In this document: in pieces, positions 16,702 through 25,300 of the stretch | How positions within the stretch are numbered: the first letter of the stretch is position 1 | Layout of the letters: each line of letters begins with the position of its first letter | Assembly: GCA_963545195.1 (NCBI GenBank) | Contig: CAUUIA010000008.1 | Coordinates: 1-27,314 of the forward strand | Length of the DNA stretch: 27,314 bases | Reading direction: 5' to 3' | Source: CALISC01 sp963545195 | Lineage (GTDB): Bacteria; Bacillota_I; Bacilli_A; Acholeplasmatales; Acholeplasmataceae | Position numbers and translations under genes: made by a program | Notes under the pieces: generated by a model | The model's input: the letters and a program-made list of their open reading frames with translations, nothing else | Databases searched by the model: none | What the model was told of the DNA's origin: nothing

Positions 16702-16756
16702 CACGAAAGCCGTGCTTTGCCTAAGTTTCGTGCTTTTTTGCTGAGTAAAAACTTAG
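16702..16756. promoter_or_regulatory. Overlapping alternative hairpins in the pfkA leader region
   Basis: CACGAAA (16702-16708) can pair with TTTCGTG (16726-16732), or CTAAGTTT (16721-16728) can pair with AAACTTAG (16749-16756). The two pairings share bases and exclude each other. Read on the minus strand they lie 45-100 nt before pfkA. Read on the plus strand the first hairpin is followed by CTTTTTTG, like a terminator. No known riboswitch is recognised. The rest of 16658-16902 holds promoters only. Confidence 0.35.
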
Positions 16757-16890
16757 ATAATTTAGGTAAAAAAGTAAGACAAAATAAGGTAAGTTTTTAG
16801 TTTTTAAAATCCTTTGAAACTACCTAGTAAGCCGATTATTGAAGTTTCAAAATCACCTGTTAATTAAAGACTTTTAAACTTATATAGGTG

Positions 16891-16899
16891 TGTTATAAT
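16891..16899 (+). promoter_or_regulatory. Extended -10 promoter of the PPi-type phosphofructokinase
   Basis: TGTTATAAT is a perfect extended -10 element. It predicts a transcription start near 16906, after the first ATG (16903), which supports translation from ATG 16918. Confidence 0.65.
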
Positions 16900-16917
16900 T
16901 GAATGAGAGGTAAAAAC

Positions 16918-18138
16918 ATGGCATTAAGAGGATCTGTATTAATTGGACAATCTGGTGGACCTACCAGTGTTATCAATTCTTCACTTCTTGGAATATATGA
17001 AGAATGTGCAAAATACGAATTTATTGAAAATATTTACGGAGCTGAAAACGGGATAGTTGGCGCTATTAACGGTTGGCTGATAAACATTCGTGCTCAAGAT
17101 AAACAACAACTTGAACTTCTAAAAAACACCCCAGCGTCTGCTTTGGGCAGTTGTAGATACAAACTAGACAAAGACTTGCAACACCCAGACTACCAAAAAA
17201 TCCTTGAGACTTTTGTGAAATACAACATTCGCTACTTTTTCTACATTGGCGGCAATGACTCAATGGACAGTGCTTACAAGATTTCTCAATACTTGCAAGC
17301 CAAGAAGTATGAATGTAGAGTTATTGGAATTCCAAAAACTATAGACAACGATTTAGATTTAACTGACCACACACCAGGTTATGGCTCTGCTGCTAAATAC
17401 ATAGCAACGACTCTAATGGAATTAAAACAAGATGCCAATGTATATAGCACCCCTTCTATCAATATTGTAGAAATTATGGGTAGAAACGCAGGTTGGCTGA
17501 CAGCCAGTGCTATGCTTGCCAAAAAGGCAGGTTTAGGTCCTGACCTTTTCTATCTACCTGAACAAACTTTTTCAATTCAAGAGTTTATTGCAGACGTTCA
17601 AAACGTATTAAAAAAACAACCGCATGTTTTTGTGGTAGTTTCAGAAGGTATTAAAGACGCAGAAGGCAACTATATTGCCGAACTTTACAAACAAGCAACT
17701 AAAGACGCCTTTGCGCACACTCAACTAGGTGGAGTTGCCCAAATTTTGGCCAATGAACTTAAAAAAGTTTGTGATGTTAAATCTAGAGCTATTGAACTTT
17801 CTACAATGCAGCGTTCAAGCGCTCACCTACAAAGTAAAACTGATGTTCAAGAGGCTTACAACTCAGGAGTGTTCGGTGCAACTGCTGCTATTATGGGACA
17901 CACTGATAAAATGATTGCAGTTAAACGTGTACCTGGTCAAATTTACAAACTAGAGTATGGTGTAGTTTCGCTTTCTCGTATTAAAAATAGTGAAAAAAGA
18001 GTACCACTTGAGTGGATTAAAAAAGACCACACTGGTTTAACAGATGATTTCATTGAATACGCCGAACCACTAATTCAAGGCGAAATGAAGACACCTTTTG
18101 AAAACGGTCTACCTAAATACTTTCAATTTAAAAAATAA
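16918..18138 (+). CDS. PPi-type 6-phosphofructokinase
   Basis: 406-aa phosphofructokinase of the group that normally uses pyrophosphate, catalysing a reversible step between fructose 6-phosphate and fructose 1,6-bisphosphate. Visible: IGQSGGPTSVINSS at the N-terminus; GGNDSMDS (111-118), with Asp114 where ATP enzymes have Gly; PKTIDNDL (139-146), with Lys140 where ATP enzymes have Gly; catalytic D143; MGRNAGW; and a family-type QRS-containing segment (TMQRSSAHLQS). The Asp/Lys pair is the textbook determinant of PPi use. I start at ATG 16918 because GAGAGG lies 8 nt upstream; an ATG five codons earlier (16903) would precede the transcript. It diverges from pfkA across 245-260 bp, so the cell keeps both an ATP and a PPi form side by side. 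Confidence 0.93.
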   Translation: MALRGSVLIGQSGGPTSVINSSLLGIYEECAKYEFIENIYGAENGIVGAINGWLINIRAQDKQQLELLKNTPASALGSCRYKLDKDLQHPDYQKILETFVKYNIRYFFYIGGNDSMDSAYKISQYLQAKKYECRVIGIPKTIDNDLDLTDHTPGYGSAAKYIATTLMELKQDANVYSTPSINIVEIMGRNAGWLTASAMLAKKAGLGPDLFYLPEQTFSIQEFIADVQNVLKKQPHVFVVVSEGIKDAEGNYIAELYKQATKDAFAHTQLGGVAQILANELKKVCDVKSRAIELSTMQRSSAHLQSKTDVQEAYNSGVFGATAAIMGHTDKMIAVKRVPGQIYKLEYGVVSLSRIKNSEKRVPLEWIKKDHTGLTDDFIEYAEPLIQGEMKTPFENGLPKYFQFKK

Positions 18139-18175
18139 ATAAATATAACTAATTTTTTTAACTAATTTACATTTT

Positions 18176-18200
18176 AAAACGAGGGCAACCTCGTTTTTTT
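18176..18200 (+). terminator. Terminator after the PPi-type phosphofructokinase
   Basis: The 9-bp stem AAAACGAGG/CCTCGTTTT (18176-18184 with 18189-18197) has a GCAA (GNRA) tetraloop and a T7 tract. Confidence 0.9.
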
Positions 18201-18221
18201 AAAAATGTTTTTTAAGCATTT

Positions 18222-18227
18222 TATAAT
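18222..18227 (+). promoter_or_regulatory. -10 element of the transglutaminase-like gene
   Basis: TATAAT lies 22 nt downstream of the preceding terminator. The position 17 bp upstream has only TTAAAA as a weak -35. A start near 18234 would leave a very short leader with the RBS AAAGGAG (18237-18243) at its 5' end. Confidence 0.45.
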
Positions 18228-18253
18228 AAATTAAAAAAAGGAGCGTGAATACT

Positions 18254-21106
18254 TTGCGAAAACTAAAATCCTTTAATTTTGTTATTTTAACTTTCTTGAC
18301 CTTCTTGCTTTTAGGCTTGCTTTTTTTAAAAACTACTGCCAAAGCCCAAGTTAAAGACATCAACTACTACAAAACAGAAGTTAGTAAAAAAACTTACCTT
18401 GAGAAACTAAACACACTAAAAGAAAAAAACTTAATTTACAAACCAAGCGAATCTATAGATAAATACAGCCAAGTTTCTAAACTAAACCCAGACCAAAAGT
18501 CAAAGTCCAAAGAAATTGAAAACAAAATGTTTGAACTTCTCGCAACCGAAGGGCTATCGGATTCTGGTACTTTGGAACTTGACTTAGATGGTATGGAAAT
18601 AGTAGACCGCGATAATAACTTAACAAAAATTGTCTATAGTTTTTTAAATAAACCTGAATACTTTTGGCTAACTGGTTCTATTAACAAGCAAGTGTATACA
18701 GCAACTCAAAAAGTCAAAACTTTGAGACTAGAGTCTTATTTTTCAAACCAGGCAAGTTTCAAAAAAGCACTAGATGAGTTTTTAGCCTACTCGGAATACT
18801 CAACCTGGCAAGAGGCTTACCAAGACCAAAACAAAGACGGAGTGATCACCAGAGCAGAGATTGCCAAAAACTTACACGACTCAATACTTAAGCGCAAACC
18901 TTACAACAAGGCGGCTGCTGAAAACCTAGGTTCCACTGAGTTTAGTTTTAAAATTGCCCACAGTGCTTTTTCTGTGTTTTCCAAAGAAAACTTACCAGTT
19001 TGCGACGGATACGCCAAGGCTTATGCCTATGTGCTAAATAAACTTGGAATCCCAACTTTAGTAGCAGGTGGCAATGCCAATGGACCACACGCTTGGAATT
19101 ATGTTTATTTAAATCAAAGTTGGTACTTTACTGACCTTACTTGGGACCAGAATCTAGATGGTGGCGAGATTTTTCAAAAGTACTTCTTAAAAACCCAACC
19201 CAAGAGCCACCTAAACTACGAAGATAGTTTTGTAAGCAACTCAATTGTTTTTGAACCAAAAAAACCAAAACTTGCAGACTTTGACTTTGGCGGACTAAAA
19301 CAAGAAGATGTATCTAGTTTAACCAACGACGCGCTTCCACAGTTTGAACAAGGTGAGTTTACCGAAGGTTTAAACCCAGAACAAGCAAATCAGCTAATTG
19401 AACTAATTTTAAAACATTTAAATATTTATGGCGAAATACCACTTTATTTAAACTGGCGATTAAGTAAAACAAGGGTGTTTAAAAAACAAATTGAGGGCTA
19501 CGGCGAATATCTACTTGAAATAGTAGCAGCGACTGAGACTAAAATTGCTAAAAAAACGATTAAAATTAAAACTGCTTACCAAGGTACTACTTTAGTTAAA
19601 GTAAATACCCCTAGTGGACAAACTGAGCTAAGCGCTGACCTTGGCTCTAGACTTAACTTCTATCCAAATAAAACTTACCAAGATAAAACTTTTGTGGGTT
19701 TTGACAAAGATATCAGCAAAGTCTCAAAAGACTTAAAAGAAGTTACGGCAAAATATGAAAATAACCGTAGTTTAATTAACTTTTTAGTTAAAAGTGCAGA
19801 TGGTTCTCTGCTTTACTCAGGCCAGATGCTAAAAGGTCAAAGTGTTTTGGAGGCTATAAAGAACAACTTCTTAAAACCATTTTTTCCGCATCTTGCACTC
19901 GGCTCTAAGTTCTCGCATTTAGAGTTAAACGGTCAAGTTTTTAATGCTCGCACGCCTTTATCTAAAGACACCGAAGTTACCGCAGTCTATAGACACCATG
20001 AGCCCAAAACTACACAAAAAGAAACAACTGTGGCTCAAGTTTTGAAACACAGTGAGTTTGAAAAAATAATTGGCGAAACTAAGTTAACTAACCCAAATGC
20101 ATTATTTGACTTACCTGATTTGACTAAATACGGCTGGGAATTAGATTTAATTAACTCAAATATAATTCAAGTGGCAAATAAGTTTAAATTAAAAGACCCT
20201 TTTTTAACTACTCCAAAAATTTACTATAAACCAATTTTAGATAGACTAAAAGAAATAACTATAGATACTACTCAACACGCTGCAAGTTTTAAAAAACCAG
20301 GCAGGTTTAAGTTTAAATATATTACTAACTTGCCATTTAACTCCAAATATCAGTTATTTGATTTAAATAACTTAAATCAAGACTGCAAACCTGGATACTC
20401 ACTTATTGAATGGCAAATAAAAGATTTGGGTGAAGGTTTTGACGTCAGTCAAAGTAAATACACAAGCGACCTCGAACTAATTCCAAAAGTTATTAAGGCC
20501 AAAGTAGAACTGCTATACAAAGAAGGCGATAAAACTATTGACTTCAATAAAGAAGGCATCGCTAATGCTGCGCAAATTGCTAAGTTGATTCCGCCTGTAG
20601 ACAAAGACATCCTGTTTATAGGCTGGCTGGCTGAAGACAGGCACTTTATCTACACTGGCTACAATGTAGATAAAGACATCAAGGCTTATGCTCAGTTTAT
20701 TTCAAAAAAGGAACTGATTGCTAAATTAAATTGGGAAGTTTTTAAAAATGGGAAGTTTATTTTAAACTCAAGCGAACTTAAAAACCAAAATTTTAGTAAA
20801 ACTATTAGTTTAATTAAAAAGCGATTTCCAACAGTTGACATTAAAAAAATTACACTCAGTGGCCAAAAAGTTAATTTAACCCTAGGTTCAAATTACTCTA
20901 TGCACACAGTAGAATGGGAGTTTGATTTTGTCAAAGATCCAATAATCTACTGGGATTTCTTTAAAGATCCGCTAATGTTTTTTAAAAAATTCCCAAAACA
21001 AGCCACAATCATCGGCGGCTTGACCTTGACGCTTTTCGCTTTTTCTTTAATAATCCTGATATCAGTAATTAAAGTATTTAAAAGAAGCGTCAAAAATAAA
21101 GACTAA
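18254..21106 (+). CDS. Membrane-anchored transglutaminase-like surface protein
   Basis: About 950-aa exported protein. A signal sequence at the N-terminus (FVILTFLTFLLLGLLFL, then AKA-Q) and a C-terminal TM helix followed by a basic tail (FKRSVKNKD) indicate an outside-facing protein held by its C-terminus; there is no LPXTG. A transglutaminase-like (cysteine protease fold) domain carries the full triad: C250 (VCDGYAKAYAYVLNKLGIP), H279 (GPHAWN), D294 (DLTWDQ). About 50 residues before the cysteine there is a perfect EF-hand loop, DQNKDGVITRAE (191-202). The rest (about 430-840) holds InlB-like beta repeats. I chose TTG 18254 because the RBS AAAGGAG is 10 nt away; GTG 18245 (3 codons earlier) leaves 1 nt. 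Likely roles are cross-linking or proteolysis of extracellular protein; the substrate is unknown. Confidence 0.87.
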   Translation: MRKLKSFNFVILTFLTFLLLGLLFLKTTAKAQVKDINYYKTEVSKKTYLEKLNTLKEKNLIYKPSESIDKYSQVSKLNPDQKSKSKEIENKMFELLATEGLSDSGTLELDLDGMEIVDRDNNLTKIVYSFLNKPEYFWLTGSINKQVYTATQKVKTLRLESYFSNQASFKKALDEFLAYSEYSTWQEAYQDQNKDGVITRAEIAKNLHDSILKRKPYNKAAAENLGSTEFSFKIAHSAFSVFSKENLPVCDGYAKAYAYVLNKLGIPTLVAGGNANGPHAWNYVYLNQSWYFTDLTWDQNLDGGEIFQKYFLKTQPKSHLNYEDSFVSNSIVFEPKKPKLADFDFGGLKQEDVSSLTNDALPQFEQGEFTEGLNPEQANQLIELILKHLNIYGEIPLYLNWRLSKTRVFKKQIEGYGEYLLEIVAATETKIAKKTIKIKTAYQGTTLVKVNTPSGQTELSADLGSRLNFYPNKTYQDKTFVGFDKDISKVSKDLKEVTAKYENNRSLINFLVKSADGSLLYSGQMLKGQSVLEAIKNNFLKPFFPHLALGSKFSHLELNGQVFNARTPLSKDTEVTAVYRHHEPKTTQKETTVAQVLKHSEFEKIIGETKLTNPNALFDLPDLTKYGWELDLINSNIIQVANKFKLKDPFLTTPKIYYKPILDRLKEITIDTTQHAASFKKPGRFKFKYITNLPFNSKYQLFDLNNLNQDCKPGYSLIEWQIKDLGEGFDVSQSKYTSDLELIPKVIKAKVELLYKEGDKTIDFNKEGIANAAQIAKLIPPVDKDILFIGWLAEDRHFIYTGYNVDKDIKAYAQFISKKELIAKLNWEVFKNGKFILNSSELKNQNFSKTISLIKKRFPTVDIKKITLSGQKVNLTLGSNYSMHTVEWEFDFVKDPIIYWDFFKDPLMFFKKFPKQATIIGGLTLTLFAFSLIILISVIKVFKRSVKNKD

Positions 21107-21117
21107 CTAAGTTTATA

Positions 21118-21166
21118 AAAGCAGTTTAAAAGACAGCGTAAGTTGTTTTTTAAACTGCTTTATTTT
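21118..21166 (+). terminator. Terminator after the transglutaminase-like gene
   Basis: A perfect 14-bp stem (21118-21131 with 21148-21161, core GCAGTTTAAAA) has a 16-nt loop and is followed by a T-rich tail. It sits directly before the rplM promoter. Confidence 0.8.
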
Positions 21167-21194
21167 TGACTTAAAATGTCTTTTTTGCTATGAT
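21166..21194 (+). promoter_or_regulatory. Promoter of rplM-rpsI
   Basis: TTGACT (21166-21171), a 17-bp spacer and TATGAT (21189-21194) make the best promoter in the window by -35 quality. The leader of about 75 nt contains a weak hairpin (AGTTA ... TAACT, about 21219-21245), compatible with but not proof of an L13-type autoregulatory leader. Confidence 0.75.
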
Positions 21195-21274
21195 TTTTAA
21201 GGTACATTTAATTTCCGAGTTAGCCCTTTTTTAAAAAGTTAACTTAATTAAAAAAAGGAGATTTAATATTTTTT

Positions 21275-21703
21275 ATGAAAACACTAATGGCAAAACCAAG
21301 TAACTTAAAAAAATGGTATTTAGTTGACGCAAGCGGAAAAACCCTTGGTCGCCTGGCTACTTTCGTTGCTTCTATTTTGAAAGGTAAAGGTAAAGTTGAC
21401 TACACACCAAACGTAGACTGCGGAGACTACGTAGTAATCATTAACTCTGCAAAAATTCAATTAACTGGCAAAAAATGGACAGACAAAATTTATTATCACC
21501 ACACTGATTATCCAGGTGGACTAAAAGCCATCGCGGCTCGCGATGTACACGCTAAAGACCAAACTAAATTAGTTGAAAAAGCAATTCTTGGAATGCTGCC
21601 AAAAACTAGACTAGGTCGCCAAATTGGCAAAAAACTTTTTGTCTACGCGGATCAAGAACACAGACACAGTGGCCAAAAACCAACTGTTTTGGAGGTTAAA
21701 TAA
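21275..21703 (+). CDS. rplM: 50S ribosomal protein L13
   Basis: 142 aa, the usual length for bacterial L13, an early-assembling large-subunit protein bound to 23S rRNA. Family motifs: MAKPSNLKKWYLVDASGKTL, GRLA, the GDYVVIINSAKIQLTGKKW segment, YYHHTDYPGG, and the C-terminal LGMLPKTRLGRQ with YADQEHRHSGQKP. It is the first gene of rplM-rpsI. The RBS GGAG (21257-21260) stands 14 nt from the ATG, longer than normal, but the protein start matches the family, so I keep it. L13 represses its own messenger in some bacteria; the leader here has only weak structure. Confidence 0.98.
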   Translation: MKTLMAKPSNLKKWYLVDASGKTLGRLATFVASILKGKGKVDYTPNVDCGDYVVIINSAKIQLTGKKWTDKIYYHHTDYPGGLKAIAARDVHAKDQTKLVEKAILGMLPKTRLGRQIGKKLFVYADQEHRHSGQKPTVLEVK

Positions 21704-21705
21704 TT

Positions 21706-22098
21706 ATGCAATTAGTACAATTTAGGGGAACTGGTCGTCGTAAAAACTCAGTTGCAAGAGTTATCTTAACTAAAGGTACAGGTAAGTTTTTAGTAAATGG
21801 TCGTGAGTTTAGCAACTATATCGCCTCTGCTGCTGTTCGCCTTGACGTAATGCAACCTCTTGCTTTAACTAACTTAGAAAGTCAATACGACGTTTCTGCA
21901 AATGTCAACGGTGGTGGAATTTCTGGCCAAGCCGGAGCGATTCGACTTGGAATCACCAGAGCCTTGCTTGAACTAAACCCAGAACTTAGACAAATTCTAA
22001 AACCAGCTGGACTAATTACTAGAGACCCACGCGTTAAAGAACGCAAAAAATACGGTCTTCGCAAAGCTCGCCGAGCACCTCAATTTTCAAAACGTTAG
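21706..22098 (+). CDS. rpsI: 30S ribosomal protein S9
   Basis: 130 aa, the full family length. S9 sits in the small-subunit head and its C-terminal tail reaches the P-site tRNA. Visible: FRGTGRRKNSVARVIL, the central GGGISGQAGAIRLGITRAL, and the terminal KKYGLRKARRAPQFSKR ending in the invariant Lys-Arg. It lies 2 nt after the rplM stop, with GGAGG inside the end of rplM as RBS (10-nt spacing), so it is coupled to L13. It stops at TAG, ahead of a strong terminator. Confidence 0.98.
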   Translation: MQLVQFRGTGRRKNSVARVILTKGTGKFLVNGREFSNYIASAAVRLDVMQPLALTNLESQYDVSANVNGGGISGQAGAIRLGITRALLELNPELRQILKPAGLITRDPRVKERKKYGLRKARRAPQFSKR

Positions 22099-22141
22099 TT
22101 TTGAGTTTAGTTTTTTTACACATCAACTACATACAACATAC

Positions 22142-22173
22142 AAAAAATGCCGATGGAAACATCGGCATTTTTT
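22142..22173 (+). terminator. Terminator of rplM-rpsI
   Basis: A perfect 14-bp stem (22142-22155 with 22160-22173, core TGCCGATG/CATCGGCA) has a GAAA tetraloop and a T6 tract. Confidence 0.93.
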
Positions 22174-22200
22174 ATTAGAAAATCTTATCAAAATATGACC

Positions 22201-22231
22201 TTTTAACAAAAATATAACTAACTGTTAAAAT
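22201..22231 (+). promoter_or_regulatory. Promoter overlapping an 8-bp dyad
   Basis: TTAACA (22203-22208), a 17-bp spacer and TAAAAT (22226-22231) lie inside the perfect inverted repeat TTTTAACA (22201-22208) and TGTTAAAA (22223-22230). It has no protein gene downstream on this strand. Confidence 0.4.
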
Positions 22232-22237
22232 ACATTT

Positions 22238-22314
22238 TGAACCTAAAGTTGAAAGACTTTCCTTTTCCTATTGTTAGAGAAATGGGGAGTCTTTCACTAA
22301 ATTTGTGTTTTTTA
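22238..22314 (+). ncRNA. Candidate small RNA with a 13-bp hairpin
   Basis: Downstream of the dyad promoter, 22250-22262 pairs with 22284-22296 (GAAAGACTTTCC with GGGGAGTCTTTC, including two T-G wobbles that are stable only in the plus-strand RNA), with a 21-nt loop. A T6 run follows at 22308-22313. It lies between convergent genes and so is not a leader. The sequence fits no RNA class I know; the T6 run is 12 nt from the stem, so it is not a textbook terminator. Confidence 0.35.
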
Positions 22315-22393
22315 TTGCTTATTTGTGATTTTATGAATTTTTATACAGCGAATACTATTGAGAGTTCTTTAGCCTGAGACAGATTAACTTATC

Positions 22394-25300
22394 TCAATAT
22401 TTAGCTACTACCACACCAAGCACATAATAAAGTGCGTTGCTGTAGTAATCACCTTCTTTGTTAACAATTTTTTTAGATGGATAAGGTAAATCCCCTTTGG
22501 TTTTAGTCCACCAAAATTGAGAATACTTAGTTGAGTAAAGTGGCATCCAGTCATCTAGCATAGCGCTAGTTGGCTTAAAGGCTAAAAGTGATTGACCACG
22601 GTAAATTGGTTTATGGGTATCTTGATCAGTTGCGATACTAAAGACTGCTTTTGCATAATCTGTAGGTTGCTTAATAAGTTGAGCCTTGGTTGAACTATCG
22701 CTCCAAACTTGATAAATCCCAAAATCTCCACTTGACGTAAACTCAGGAATATGTAGGTCGTATCCTGTAATTTTATCTATATCATCAACTATTGCTTTTA
22801 TAATAGAATTACTGTATTCTGCATTTGGTTTATGTTCAGAGTGGATATTGTAAACAGAATAATCCAGAATTTTTTTAGCAATTTTAGTAGTTTTACCAGG
22901 GATGCTTATAAACTCAATTTCTTCAAATTTAAAATATTTGTTGTTTAATTTTTCATAAATTTCGCTGTTTTTGTCCTTAACAATTGTTCGGTTAAAAGTA
23001 AACTTATTGCTATTGTTGTCTGCTTTAAAATTAACCTCACGAGTATAACTAATTTCGCCGACTATATCTGCTAAGTTTAGTGTGACTTCTGTCTGGGGGT
23101 ATTTTTGAACTCCGTCAATCATAGTTTCAGTCTGGATTTCTATGTTGTGGGTTTTAACTACCTGTAATTGTTCGATTTCTGCCTTAGTTTGTTCATTTCC
23201 GTCTAAAAGTAGTTTGCTTACAACAGCGCCAAATGGTAAGGTAGTATTGTTGTAAACTTCCTTAATTGTATCTTCGTGCACATACTCTTTGTAAATTGGA
23301 CCGTTAGAATAAGCACCTGTGAAAGTAAATTTTACTTGGTGTCGTTTTCTTTTTAAAACAATTGTCACAATGTTTTGAGTTTGTTCGGCAGAAATGATTA
23401 GTTCCAAACTACTTGGAGTAATTTCTAAATTTGTGTAAACAGCTGGATTAGGGTTAGCAAAGTTAATACGGTGTACTGAGTTGATTTGTCCTGTTTTATA
23501 CTCGTAAGTTTCGGTAAAAGTTTTGTCTATGTTTTCTTTTCTAATTACGTACTTAATTTGTCTATTTTGCAATTCGGTTAACGCATAGATGTTTAACTGG
23601 TTTTCTAAAGTTGGAGAAACAAAGTCAGTTTGAGCAGGACCGTTTGAGTTTAAAGACCAACCTGTGAAGTTGTGAGTATCTTTTAGAGTGTATGCAGGCA
23701 GTTCGTTAATTTTTCTGGTTTTTTTTACATAAGTAAACTCAAAATCTAAACTTTGAATACCTGCAGTTTTTAAGAAATTAACTTTAGTTTTCTTAAGTCT
23801 ATAGTACTGATAAACTTTTGTATCGTTATTGTCTTTAGTTAAGTTTGCACTTAACTTAGAAGTTTGAGTGTCATCAACTTCATATAAATTAGTATCTAGA
23901 TTGTTTGGGGTTTCGTATTGAGCGCCGCTTTCCACAAGTTGATTAGTTTTCAGTTCAACTACTCTGTCAAAAGTACCATCTAAAGTGTGTTCAAGACCTT
24001 GCTTTTCAAAATAATGAACTATGTTGTAGTTAACTTTGTGAATAGTTTCGTTAAAATAAGCAGTCAGTTTAATGTCTTTAGTAATTCTAGTGTTTGCAAA
24101 GTCAAAAGCATCAACTTGGCTATATACACCATTCATTAAACTAGTCAATTGCCAATCAACAAAGGTATACGTGCGTCCTTTTTTAACAATTGTTGGGGTA
24201 GAAGGAATTTGTGCTTTGCCTTGGTATTTAACTTTTTGACTAGGTTGACTAGACGGCGTACCTGGAAATTGATTTCCATTAAAGTTAACTTCGTATGATA
24301 CTGTAAACTCTTTGCGTTTATAATTAAGTGTAAATACTTGTTGGTTATCACCTGTAATTTTTTTAGTCTCAAAAGGACCTTCTACTGTAAATCCCTCTTC
24401 ATAGCCAGGCAACTTATGATCTGCGTTAATAGTTTTAGTTGTGCCAATAAAAGCATATTTAGTTGAAGTTTTTACCTCTTCAGCGATATCATCAACTCCT
24501 TCAAAGACGTGCCTGATAGTGAAGTTAACAGGAGTTTGTATAGTTGAAAAATATGCAGTAATGGTAGTGTTTTTAATAATTCTTTCATCATTGAAATTAA
24601 ATTGGCCAACGTTGGCGTAAGTACCGTTCATTTTAGCCTTGTCTTGCCAGTGGAAAAATGAAAATCTTAAACCTGGTGCTTGCAACATTGGAGTTTGTGC
24701 TGGTTTTTTTATCTTGCCTTGATACTTAACAGTTTTAGTTGCTGGTTTATTTGTTTCAGTAGCATTTGCAAAGTGGTTGCCATTAAAGTTAACCTCGTAA
24801 GTTACGGTATAGGTCTTGCGTTTATATTTTAGAGTAAAGACAGTGGAACCATATACATCAATAGTTTTAGTTTGAATTTGATCGTCCACTATAAAGTGTT
24901 CATCAAACTCGGTTAAACGGTCTGCTTTTGAGACAGTCTTGCTTGAGTCTGCAAGAGCTTGATGAGTTTTTGTGACAATTCTTTCTGCAATATCATCAAC
25001 TCCTTCAAAAACATGGTTAATTGTGTAGTTGACTTGGTCTTTTGCGGTTTTTGTGTGTTCAACATATATAGTAGTGTCAGTAAAAATACGCTCTGTTAAA
25101 TAGTCAAAAGTAGTGTCATTTGACTTAGCAAAACGACTAAACTCATACAGATACGGACCTAGTTTAATGTTGTATTGTTGTGGATTTAAGTCAAGAAGTT
25201 CGCCTTTTTTAACTAGTCTTACTTCTTTAGTGCCAAGCAATTTATTGATAATAGTTGCCACAACTGTGGTGTCTGGCAGCGGTGTATTTGGGTCTTTTTC

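Noticed and set aside
22241..22300. tRNA or signal-recognition RNA in the hairpin region
   Set aside because: No cloverleaf, no GGTTC loop in the right place and no conserved SRP tetraloop context could be found on either strand.
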